Below are positions 37,126 through 45,054 of a stretch of 64,000 nt of DNA, one piece after another. The notes under the pieces are model-generated. The model did no database searches, was not told the origin of the DNA, and saw nothing but the letters and a program-made list of their open reading frames with translations. Origin of the DNA: Hafnia alvei (GTDB lineage Bacteria > Pseudomonadota > Gammaproteobacteria > Enterobacterales > Enterobacteriaceae); NCBI RefSeq assembly GCF_034424155.1, contig NZ_CP139992.1:1876012-1940011 (forward strand). The letters run 5' to 3'. Both the position numbers and the translations under genes were made by a program. Each line of letters opens with the position of its first letter. The first letter of the stretch is position 1.

Positions 37126-38235
37126 TTACAAGAATATCGTCATCAGGTACGCGGCAAACAGAGCCAAGTGAGCGGCACCGTTCAGAACGTTAGTACGCCC
37201 TGTACTAAATGAAACCTGACACAGCATCAATGCGGCAACCATCACCACTACCTGTGGTGCATCCAGCGCAAAGATCAGCGGCTGGCCGGTCAAGGTAGCA
37301 ATAATCGTGACCGCAGGCACCGTCAGTGAGATGGTGGCTAGCACGGAACCGAAGAACAGGTTCATGGCGCGCTGCACCTGATTGGCCAATACGGCTTTCA
37401 ATGCCCCCAATCCTTCTGGCGACAAAATCAGCAGAGCAACCAAGAAACCGGTGAACTGCTGCGGCGCATTCAGCGTGCTGAGCAGGCTTTCAAGCGGATT
37501 CGCATTGAATTTGGTGACCGCAATAACGGAAATCAAATGCACCACTAACCAACCGGCGTGCCATGCGCTGCTATGAGCCGAAGGTTTACCGTGATGCGGA
37601 TCGTTCGGATCATCGCCGTCATCTTCATGCTCGTAAACAAACAGACTTTGGTGCGTTTTGGTTTGGATCAGCAAGAACACGCCGTACATCGCGGCGGAAA
37701 TGGCTGCCACCATAAGCGCTTGACCCGTGGTGAAGTTGCCACCAGGGAAGGTCATTGGTAACACTAAAACGATGATCGCCAGCGGGATCAGCGTGATTAA
37801 ATACTGTTTGATACCGGCCAGATTGACAAACTGGGTGGCAAATTTACGTCCACCGAGCAGCAATGAAAAACCAACCAAACCACCGGTGACGATCATCACG
37901 ATGGAGTAAAGCGTATCGCGCATCAGCGCCGGAGCAGCATCACCGGTGGCCATCAACGCAGAAATCAGACTCACTTCCAGAATAACCACGGACAGGCTCA
38001 GAATTAATGAGCCGTACGGTTCACCTAAACGGTGTGCCAGCACGTCAGCATGACGCACTACGCTAAACGCACTGCTCAATATAGCGATCAGTGCGAGGAT
38101 ATTAATGCCAGCGACGGCGGGTAAACTCTGAGTATTGCCCCACAGAGTCAGGACAACTAAGGCGATAACAGGTAGAGCTAACGAGTACTCGCTATGCCGT
38201 GTTTTCACGCGGCATGCTTCAGTTTCTGACTTCAT
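37126..38235 (-). CDS. chaA: ChaA, sodium-potassium/proton and calcium/proton antiporter
   Basis: Inner-membrane cation/proton antiporter of the CaCA superfamily, 369 residues (E. coli 366). It has about eleven helices with signature acidic segments GEPYGSLILSLSVVILEVSLI and LILSPEGLGALKAVL, and the acidic cytoplasmic loop VYEHEDDGDDPNDPHHGKPSA. I chose ATG 38235 (GGAGA about ten bases upstream), which aligns with E. coli ChaA; the frame opens 17 codons earlier. No chaB or chaC follows. Confidence 0.95.
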   Translation of the reverse strand: MKSETEACRVKTRHSEYSLALPVIALVVLTLWGNTQSLPAVAGINILALIAILSSAFSVVRHADVLAHRLGEPYGSLILSLSVVILEVSLISALMATGDAAPALMRDTLYSIVMIVTGGLVGFSLLLGGRKFATQFVNLAGIKQYLITLIPLAIIVLVLPMTFPGGNFTTGQALMVAAISAAMYGVFLLIQTKTHQSLFVYEHEDDGDDPNDPHHGKPSAHSSAWHAGWLVVHLISVIAVTKFNANPLESLLSTLNAPQQFTGFLVALLILSPEGLGALKAVLANQVQRAMNLFFGSVLATISLTVPAVTIIATLTGQPLIFALDAPQVVVMVAALMLCQVSFSTGRTNVLNGAAHLALFAAYLMTIFL

Positions 38236-38526
38236 TATGATTATTCTCCGTGTAACGATGCGCAGGCGGTCAATCGCAAAATCCAATCAATAGTTCGATA
38301 AAACTATATATAGCCTATCAAAAAAATGTGTTTTATCGATTAGTTTTTACCTAGCTTTACTTATTTTATGAATTTTTATCACGGTCTGCTCAATTAAATC
38401 ATGCTAGTTCGCGATACGTTTAACCTCACGAGAAATGCTGAGAATACATTCATTAGTTTTCTGAAACCAAAGGGAATGACTTTTTTGCGGTATCATTAGA
38501 GGGATATACGTGAGAGGAACCTAAAT

Positions 38527-39099
38527 ATGACGGATGCAGGCCAGTGGATTTCAGATTACGGCTATGTTGCGGTGGTGCTTGGCAGCATTATTGAGGGTGA
38601 AACAATTGCTTTTCTGGCAGGCGCAGCGGCTCACAAACATCTACTGTCCTATCCTTTAGTTTTGTTGATGACTTTCTTGGGGGCAACGGCGGGGGATTTT
38701 ACGCTGTATCTGGTGGGGCGACGGTTTGGTCGTCAGATCTTGGCGCGTTTTAAGCGACAGCAGAAAAAGATCCAACGTTTCCAACAGCGAGTGCGAGAGC
38801 ACGAGACGCTGTTAATCCTAGGGATGCGTTTTGCCTACGGTTTCCGCACCATTGGCCCGATTATCATCGGATCTTCGGGCGTTAAGCTACGCAAGTTTGT
38901 GCTGCTGAATATTATTGGTGCGGCGATTTGGGCATTTATTATTGTCACGCTCGGCTATGCCGCCAGCGAGGTGCTGTTCCGTCTGTTTGCCCATGAGCAT
39001 CAACGACGTATCGCTTTTGTGGTGCTGATGGTCGCGTTGCTGGTGGGATTAATCGGTGTGAAGTGGTATCGCTCAAAACAGTCTGACAAGGATGCGTAA
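38527..39099 (+). CDS. DedA-family membrane protein, YohD-like
   Basis: Inner-membrane protein of 190 residues in the DedA (SNARE-associated/VTT) family, linked to lipid scrambling, proton-motive-force upkeep and resistance to cationic agents. It shows LGSIIEGETIAFLAGAAAH with the membrane-embedded acidic residues, GDFTLYLVGRRFG, and the FAYGFRTIGPIIIGSSGV motif with essential Arg. It is closest in plan to E. coli YohD (192 aa). A binding site GAGAGGA precedes ATG 38527. It is divergent from chaA. Confidence 0.88.
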   Translation: MTDAGQWISDYGYVAVVLGSIIEGETIAFLAGAAAHKHLLSYPLVLLMTFLGATAGDFTLYLVGRRFGRQILARFKRQQKKIQRFQQRVREHETLLILGMRFAYGFRTIGPIIIGSSGVKLRKFVLLNIIGAAIWAFIIVTLGYAASEVLFRLFAHEHQRRIAFVVLMVALLVGLIGVKWYRSKQSDKDA

Positions 39100-39146
39100 A
39101 ATACAAAGGGCATCGCGCCCTTTGTATCCGGTTTCATGGCGCTTAT

Positions 39147-40148
39147 TTAAAGCCCGCGGCGGCATCTAAAGATTAGCCATAAAAAATAGGGGCCACCCAG
39201 CAGGCTGGTGAGTAATCCCACCGGCATTTCTGCGGGCTGAACCACGGTTCGAGCCAAGGTGTCTGCCAGCAACAACAAACAGGCACCGCATAGCGCAGAG
39301 CAGGGGATTAACCAGCGATGGTCTGAGCCGATTGTCATGCGTACCAGATGCGGCACCACTAATCCGACAAATCCAATCACACCGCTGATGGCGACAGATG
39401 CGCCCACCAATAATGAACTCAGCACCAACAGCATTTGGCGTTTACGTTTTACATTGACGCCAAGATAGTGTGCCTCTTCATCACCCAGCTGTAGCAGGTT
39501 TAACGTTCCCGCATTACGCCAGGTGAAAAATATCGCCGGAAGTGCCAACGAAGCGGATACCAGAAGCGTGGGCCATTGTGCCTGTCCCAAGCTGCCCATC
39601 ATCCACAGCGTTAACTGGCGTAGCTGCTGATCGTCACCGACATAGCTTAGTATCCCAATCGCAGCGCCGCACAGCGCGTTAATCGCGATACCGGCCAGTA
39701 GCAGATGCAGCATGCCACCGTGGCTGGAGCGACCGCTGAGGAAAAAGATGAATGTGCAGATAAGCAGGCTGCCCAGCACGGCAAACAGCATGTGTTCGTA
39801 CATTAAAAACAGCGCAGGCAGGGAGACAGGAAAAACGATAGCCATACCGACCATCAATGCCGAGCCGCTGCTCACGCCTAACAAACCCGGATCGGCCATC
39901 GGGTTACGAAATAAACCCTGCATGATCACGCCTGATGTTGCCAGCGCGGCACCCACCAACACGGCCAGCAAAACGCGTGGCATACGCACGTTGAGCCAAA
40001 TATCGAGATAATAGTCCTGTAGCTCACGGTTCCACAGCACTGAAAACGGCATGCTGATCGCGCCGAGATTTGCGGCACACAGCACCAAGGCCAGCAGGAT
40101 AAAAGTCAGTCCCCAGAACATCTGGGGAGATGAGAGTGAGCTATTCAT
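39147..40148 (-). CDS. hmuU: HmuU, hemin ABC transporter permease
   Basis: FecCD-type inner-membrane permease of 333 residues with about ten helices (WLNVRMPRVLLAVLVGAALATSGVIMQGLFRNPMADPGLLG, GVIGFVGLVVPHLVRMTIG are the diagnostic regions, seen in shorter pieces). It takes heme from HmuT across the inner membrane. It is last in the minus-strand cluster, 90 bp after hutX, and no ATPase gene (hmuV) follows: the next gene is the convergent dedA. I chose ATG 40148; GTG 40151 is the alternative. Confidence 0.9.
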   Translation of the reverse strand: MNSSLSSPQMFWGLTFILLALVLCAANLGAISMPFSVLWNRELQDYYLDIWLNVRMPRVLLAVLVGAALATSGVIMQGLFRNPMADPGLLGVSSGSALMVGMAIVFPVSLPALFLMYEHMLFAVLGSLLICTFIFFLSGRSSHGGMLHLLLAGIAINALCGAAIGILSYVGDDQQLRQLTLWMMGSLGQAQWPTLLVSASLALPAIFFTWRNAGTLNLLQLGDEEAHYLGVNVKRKRQMLLVLSSLLVGASVAISGVIGFVGLVVPHLVRMTIGSDHRWLIPCSALCGACLLLLADTLARTVVQPAEMPVGLLTSLLGGPYFLWLIFRCRRGL

Positions 40149-40177
40149 CACTCAGGATCTCCATCGCATCGATAAGT

Positions 40178-40200
40178 CACTGCGCCAATGCGACGCAGTG
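40178..40200 (-). other. Hairpin between hutX and hmuU
   Basis: CACTGCG (40178-40184) and CGCAGTG (40194-40200) form perfect arms with a 9-base loop in the 90-bp intercistronic gap. No T tract follows on the minus strand. It could limit expression of hmuU relative to the binding proteins. Confidence 0.4.
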
Positions 40201-40238
40201 ATATTGAGCTATTCCGTTATGATTGACGGCAACCATGT

Positions 40239-40736
40239 TTAAATTGCGTCTGCTTTAAGGCGTAACGCTAAGGCGCGGAAAGCTTCGACCTGTGACGTGA
40301 GCAGTTTTCGGTGTTCGTCGCGGCCCAAGAAAATTTTAAACATGGCACTGCCTTGCTGGTTCAAGAACAGAATAGAGGCGGTGTCCATACCCATAAACTG
40401 ACGTTCGATCAGCGCAATGTGGTGGCAGTTTTCGGCTTTAATATGTCCGGTAAGGCCCTTTTTTCCGCGCAGATTAAAGTAACCATGGCGGTGAAAACCG
40501 GTAGGTAATTCTCCGGTGAACTCCAAAATAACATCGGCGGTATGTGCCAACGTGGTTACGCTGCCCCATTCCACCACGCTATCCCACACCGCATCGAACT
40601 TATCGCCAGATACTAAGGTGTGCTCCGGCAAATGCTGGATCACCTCAAGCAGCGTGGTATTGAATTTTTCAGCGATGGCCTCCAGCGTGCCATCAGGACG
40701 GGTTTGCATGAAAGCATGCAGTTCAGAATGCGTCAT
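40239..40736 (-). CDS. hutX: HutX/ChuX, cytoplasmic heme-utilisation protein
   Basis: Cytoplasmic heme carrier of 165 residues (E. coli ChuX 164) that binds heme and can pass it to HutZ/ChuS-type enzymes. It has TLEAIAEKFNTTLLEVIQHLP at the N-terminus, FTGELPTGFHRHGYFNLRG and ENCHHIALIERQFMGMDTASILFLN, all typical of the family. No hutZ, hmuS or hutW is in the window. It lies between hmuT and hmuU in the same transcript. Confidence 0.92.
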   Translation of the reverse strand: MTHSELHAFMQTRPDGTLEAIAEKFNTTLLEVIQHLPEHTLVSGDKFDAVWDSVVEWGSVTTLAHTADVILEFTGELPTGFHRHGYFNLRGKKGLTGHIKAENCHHIALIERQFMGMDTASILFLNQQGSAMFKIFLGRDEHRKLLTSQVEAFRALALRLKADAI

Positions 40737-40781
40737 TGTTGTTACTCCTTGTTATAAGTGCTTGTCGTATCAATGAAAAAA

Positions 40782-41621
40782 CTAAGCAGGATTGGGATAA
40801 AGCTGCTGCTGGAGGAATTCAACCGCATCAACGATGCGTGGCCCCATTCCCAAAATAAGCGACTGATCGATTTCAACGATGCGCTGATTTTTCCATGCGG
40901 CGGTGCGGGTGACACCGGCGACGTTGCCCAGCTGCTTTTTACCGTCGGCGGAAGCCAAGCTTTGCGTGGTGACCACGATCACGTCGGGATTCGCCGCGAT
41001 AATCGCTTCGCCGCTGTAGGTTTTATATTCCGCGTGGCTCGCGATATTTTGCCCACCGGCCAACGACAAAATAGTGCCCGCCACGCTTTCGGTTCCGGCA
41101 ATTTGCGGCACGCCGCCGCCCGGTGATAGCAAGAACATCACGCGCACGGGCTTAGCGATTTGCTGGTTTTTTTGGGCGGCAGCGGCGAGCCGTTGCTGGA
41201 GGCTAGCGACTAACTCATCGCCCTGTGCTGTTTTATTCACGCTGGTCGCCAAGGTATGAATATTTCTGTACATCCGTTCCACGGTGGCAGGCGTGCGCGG
41301 CAGCGTCAGCACCTTCACTTTTTGTTGCGCTAATTGGTTAAGCACCAGCTTGGGTTCGGCGTCTTGCCACGTAATAAAGGTGGTCGGCGCCAGCGACAAA
41401 ATACCTTCGGCGCTCAGCTGTTTCCAATAACCAATGTGCGGAAGCGCTTTAGTTTCAGGCGGATAGGACGTGGTTTCATCTACGCCAACCAGCGTGTCAC
41501 CCGCGCCAAGCGCATAGAGAAGTTCTACCAACGAGCCGCCAGCGACCACTAAGCGCTCTTGAGCCATCGCGCCGCTGGTGAGCAGCAGCGCCAGTGCGGC
41601 GATAATCAATTTTTTCATCAT
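40782..41621 (-). CDS. hmuT: HmuT, periplasmic hemin-binding protein
   Basis: Substrate-binding protein of the hemin ABC transporter, 279 residues with a signal peptide ending TSGAMA before QERLVVAGGS. A Tyr in VDETTSYPPE stands where ShuT and PhuT bind heme iron, and GPRIVDAVEFLQ near the end is a family signature. The start overlaps the receptor stop as TGATG, which supports ATG 41621 (or 41618 one codon later). Confidence 0.93.
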   Translation of the reverse strand: MMKKLIIAALALLLTSGAMAQERLVVAGGSLVELLYALGAGDTLVGVDETTSYPPETKALPHIGYWKQLSAEGILSLAPTTFITWQDAEPKLVLNQLAQQKVKVLTLPRTPATVERMYRNIHTLATSVNKTAQGDELVASLQQRLAAAAQKNQQIAKPVRVMFLLSPGGGVPQIAGTESVAGTILSLAGGQNIASHAEYKTYSGEAIIAANPDVIVVTTQSLASADGKKQLGNVAGVTRTAAWKNQRIVEIDQSLILGMGPRIVDAVEFLQQQLYPNPA

Positions 41622-43774
41622 CAGAATTTCCAAGCAAAACCAACGGCCGCATTAATGCCCGCCGCAGGAATAGATTCATGCGCGGTTTGATAGCGTTTGT
41701 TGGTGAGGTTATTGAGCTCAACGTTGACCTGATACTGATCGTCGGCACCAAATTCACTGTTAAACGCCAGGTTTAGCGTTGCCCAACCGGCGTGGTTTTC
41801 CGTTTCGCTACCGGTGCTGTCCGTGGCTTTGGAGGCTGCGCGAATATAAAGATCGGAGGTCAGGTTCATCGCATTAAACAACATCGTGTTTTTCACCCCA
41901 AAACGTCCAGTGACGCTGGGATCGCCGGTATCCCATGTTTTCATGGTTGGGCTGATGAACTGACGGCGCATAATGTTGCCGCTGACATACGGTGAAATCA
42001 TCCAGCCGTTATATTCGGCGGAGAGTTCCATCCCGTAGGTTTTGGCGCGGTCGACGTTATCGTAGTAGTAATAATCGGTACGTGATGAGTTGCTGTTGCC
42101 GTTACAGATTTTCTGCCCTGAGCAGGCAATAGAGGCGATATAGTCTTTGGCTTCGGAGTAGTAAATCGCGCCGTCGATGTACCACATGTTGCCGTTATAG
42201 CGCGCCCCAAACTCGAAGTTATTGGAGTGCTCGGCATCCAGATCCGGATTGCCATAGGTTACGCCGCCACCTGCGGATGTTTGCATAAACTGCTGAGTCA
42301 GGGTTGGGAATACATAACCCTGAGCGAATGCCAAACGAAGTTCGGTATTGGCGATACCGGAATAACGTAGGCTGGTGGCGGTCACAAACGCGCTATCGCT
42401 GACGGACTGTGAACCGAGCGTGGTGGTGGTCGTGCCTTGAGAAGAGTGAGAAACCGTTTCGTCACCGTTCAATAGCTGAGATTTCAACCAATATTGGCGT
42501 GCGCCGAGCGTCCATTTCCAGTTATCGGCAAACTGCCACTCATTTTGCCCAAAGGCTGACCAGTTAGTTTGCTCCGAGCGGTTGTGCGCCAGCGTATCTT
42601 TGGTGTAATTCACGGCGGCAGGGAAGCCGTGTGAGCTACTGGACTGCGTACTGCCGTTGGAGGTTTGTTTGACACGGTCTTCTTGATATTGAGCGCCGAT
42701 CACCAGATTGTTGTTAGCGGGCAGCTCGAAGTTAGATTGCAGGGTGAGCCCGCGCGTATTTTGTGTGTCTTCAGACTGCGTTTGGTTAGCCACGCGCAGA
42801 TCGCCGATCATCGGGCTACCGGTAGGCGTGACAACCGTAACCTTATTCTCGAATTTACGCTCAAGCTTTTGGCTGTAAGCGTCGAGGTGAATATTCTTTA
42901 AATATTCTCCGTCTACCGCGTAGTCATAAAACAACCCAATCTTTTCGCGTTCCAGCTTTGGTATTTTAACGCTGAATTCCTGATAAGCCGGATCGTCATA
43001 ATAGGTCTGGGTAGAGAGCTTGTAGCGGTCTAGCGAAAGGCCAAACTTATGCTTATCCAGCGTGTAGCCGAGCCATAAGCCTTGGCTATTATTGTTGAAG
43101 CCAGTATGCGGCAAACGGCCATCTGGCGTGTCTCTATCACCGTGATCGGCATAGCTGCCGTTCAGCCGATAATCTAAATTACCGATGCTGCCCCATGCGC
43201 TGGCAGACTCACGCCAGCCGTTGGTGGCGGTATCATAAACCGCTTTGACCGAACCGCTGACCGGCTTATCGCCGCCTTTGCGGGTGATGAAGTTGATCAC
43301 GCCCCCAATAGCCTGAGAACCATAAAGCACCGAGTAGGGGCCTTTGACCACTTCAATGCGCTCGAGCGAAGATTCATCAATTAAAATACCGGGGCCAAAA
43401 TCCTGCCCTGCGCGTTGGTAGGTGACTTCCTGACCATCGATCAGCAACAGCACGCGTGAAGATCCTTCACCGCGAATGCGTACCTGTTTACGGCCAGCTA
43501 AACCGTTATCGGTGATTTCAACGCCGGGAATATCTTGTAATTCATCGGCGAGCGATAAACGGGTGGAGCGCTCAAGCTGCTCGCTGTCGATAACTTGAAT
43601 TGTTGCAGGGCTGTCCCACAGGGTTGTTTCGCTACGGCTGGTGGTGGTGACATAAATAGGATCTTCGTCAACGCTGCTGCCGGACTGCTGGGGCGCCGAT
43701 GCCGCGCTAACCTGTTGTGAAACAAACAGAGATAAAGCTGAAAGTAAAAAGCACGTATTCCTTGTACTGAACAT
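41621..43774 (-). CDS. hmuR: TonB-dependent outer-membrane receptor for heme, HmuR-like
   Basis: Outer-membrane receptor of 717 residues. The signal peptide ends near QQVSA; the TonB box is DPIYVT; the plug domain has IPGVEITDNGLAGRKQVRIR and VVKGPYSVLYGSQAIGGVIN; the barrel ends GINAAVGFAWKF. The assignment rests on the plug, the Fur box and the linked hmuT-hutX-hmuU. In the heme-receptor signature region it reads GYVFPTLTQQF and GNPDL instead of FRAP and NPNL, so heme, hemoglobin or another ligand must be shown. I chose ATG 43774, with AAGG upstream, over TTG 43798. Confidence 0.88.
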   Translation of the reverse strand: MFSTRNTCFLLSALSLFVSQQVSAASAPQQSGSSVDEDPIYVTTTSRSETTLWDSPATIQVIDSEQLERSTRLSLADELQDIPGVEITDNGLAGRKQVRIRGEGSSRVLLLIDGQEVTYQRAGQDFGPGILIDESSLERIEVVKGPYSVLYGSQAIGGVINFITRKGGDKPVSGSVKAVYDTATNGWRESASAWGSIGNLDYRLNGSYADHGDRDTPDGRLPHTGFNNNSQGLWLGYTLDKHKFGLSLDRYKLSTQTYYDDPAYQEFSVKIPKLEREKIGLFYDYAVDGEYLKNIHLDAYSQKLERKFENKVTVVTPTGSPMIGDLRVANQTQSEDTQNTRGLTLQSNFELPANNNLVIGAQYQEDRVKQTSNGSTQSSSSHGFPAAVNYTKDTLAHNRSEQTNWSAFGQNEWQFADNWKWTLGARQYWLKSQLLNGDETVSHSSQGTTTTTLGSQSVSDSAFVTATSLRYSGIANTELRLAFAQGYVFPTLTQQFMQTSAGGGVTYGNPDLDAEHSNNFEFGARYNGNMWYIDGAIYYSEAKDYIASIACSGQKICNGNSNSSRTDYYYYDNVDRAKTYGMELSAEYNGWMISPYVSGNIMRRQFISPTMKTWDTGDPSVTGRFGVKNTMLFNAMNLTSDLYIRAASKATDSTGSETENHAGWATLNLAFNSEFGADDQYQVNVELNNLTNKRYQTAHESIPAAGINAAVGFAWKF

Positions 43775-43796
43775 AGTCTTTAACCTTAAAGCGAAC

Positions 43797-43815
43797 AATA
43801 ATGATTATCATTTGG
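43797..43815 (-). promoter_or_regulatory. Fur box of the hemin cluster
   Basis: AATAATGAT-T-ATCATTTGG matches the 19-bp Fur consensus GATAATGAT-A-ATCATTATC in about 14 positions. It lies 23-41 bp upstream of the receptor start, so the cluster should be iron-repressed. Confidence 0.8.
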
Positions 43816-44042
43816 CTTTATAGTTAAACTTGCATCTGACGTCTACAAATAAAGGTGTAAATCAAATGCATAATTGATTTAGGTCAAAAAAGAGAGGGGG
43901 GATATTTTCGTGGCGAGAGTTTTTAGTTCTGAAACTTGGTATTTAAAACGAGTAAAAATACAGTAAGTACTTTCAATATAGATTTAATACGAGGTTTATG
44001 TTTTCCAAGCCTATCAGTATGAAAGTGATTAGGACAACAATA

Positions 44043-44065
44043 GCGCGGGTCGAGCACCCACGCGC
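44043..44065 (-). terminator. Possible terminator of ygbA
   Basis: GCGCG-GGT pairs with ACC-CACGCGC (one extra base) around a short loop, 9 bp beyond the ygbA stop. The following T content is low. The rest of the gap to the hemin receptor is AT-rich, without other features. Confidence 0.5.
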
Positions 44066-44073
44066 TTCATCGT

Positions 44074-44421
44074 TTAAGGTTTTTTAGGACGATACTTTTC
44101 CGGCAGTTCAGGTACAGGGCGTTTGTCGTCAATCAGATGACGCACGGTAAGAATAGGGTGCCGCCACAGCATTCTCGGACCGGACCAACGCATAATCTGC
44201 TTCATTTCTTCACGCTTGGCGGGTTGATAGCAGTGTACAGGACATTGCTTACAGGCCGGTTTTTCAGTGCCAAACACACAGCGGTCGAGGCGTTTGACCG
44301 CATAGGCATATAAGTTGGCGTAGTGCTCGTCGTCATGCTGAGCATCGGGACAGCGGCGCTGATAAAGCGAGATCATTTTTCTGATCGTCAGCTTTTCTCT
44401 TTGAATTCGGCTATCTGCCAT
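44074..44421 (-). CDS. ygbA: YgbA, nitrous-oxide-stimulated promoter family protein
   Basis: Cytoplasmic protein of 115 residues. Cys-rich motifs RCVFGTEKPACKQCPVHCYQP and the tail RWSGPRMLWRHPILTVRHL are those of the YgbA_NO family, which in E. coli is repressed by NsrR and helps recovery from nitrosative stress. The Cys set could hold a metal. I chose ATG 44421 with GGGAG eight bases upstream; the open frame continues upstream into dedA. An ATGTATT half-site resembling an NsrR motif lies about 50 bp upstream, a weak match only. Confidence 0.82.
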   Translation of the reverse strand: MADSRIQREKLTIRKMISLYQRRCPDAQHDDEHYANLYAYAVKRLDRCVFGTEKPACKQCPVHCYQPAKREEMKQIMRWSGPRMLWRHPILTVRHLIDDKRPVPELPEKYRPKKP

Positions 44422-44510
44422 CGCTAAATCTCCCTGCATCATCGCAACATAATATTCATCTATAATACATGTATTGATAAGCCTGATTCTATACCTCTTA
44501 ACGCTGATGA

Positions 44511-45032
44511 CTAAATGATGGGAGCGGCGAAATAGAGCGCACCTGAAACGATACCGATAAATAGGCACGCCCACACGGCGGCTGAAAATGCGGTGACGCA
44601 GTAAACTCGCGTGCGGCTAAATGTCATCATTCCCGCGGCCATAGGCACCATATAGCGCAATACGGCCACAAAACGCGACGTGAACAAAACCAGTAGACCG
44701 CCTTTATGCTGTAGCTTTTCGCTGATGTGCTGCAATTTACTGTTATGACGAGAGAAAAAGCGTGGGAAAAGCATTTTCTGGTTAATCAGTTGACCAAAAT
44801 GAAACGTCAGCACCGAGCCTAAGGTCGCTCCCAGCGTGATCGCGAGCCAAACCAGCGTGATGGAAAGCGACGGCTGGCTGATGGCGATCACCGCCAGCAA
44901 CATCAATGATGCCGGCGGCAGGATTGAGGAGATCATCACGGTTGATTTACCGAGTGCGATAGCAAATAACAGGGCAAAAATCTGCACTGGATGATCGGCA
45001 ATCTGTGACAAAAAGGTCTCTAACCACGCCAT
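44511..45032 (-). CDS. Second DedA-family membrane protein
   Basis: Inner-membrane protein of 173 residues with the DedA plan: TLGATLGSVLTFHFGQLIN, FTSRFVAVLRYMVPMAAG with the conserved Arg, and a final hydrophobic helix. It is divergent from the copy at 38527 (for example ALGKSTVMISSILPPASL replaces the acidic LIEGE region). GGAG lies six bases before ATG 45032. It follows smvA by 22 bp and is probably co-transcribed, hinting at a joint role in tolerance of membrane-active cations. Confidence 0.85.
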   Translation of the reverse strand: MAWLETFLSQIADHPVQIFALLFAIALGKSTVMISSILPPASLMLLAVIAISQPSLSITLVWLAITLGATLGSVLTFHFGQLINQKMLFPRFFSRHNSKLQHISEKLQHKGGLLVLFTSRFVAVLRYMVPMAAGMMTFSRTRVYCVTAFSAAVWACLFIGIVSGALYFAAPII

Positions 45033-45054
45033 GATAATCTCCAAAGCAGCGGCA

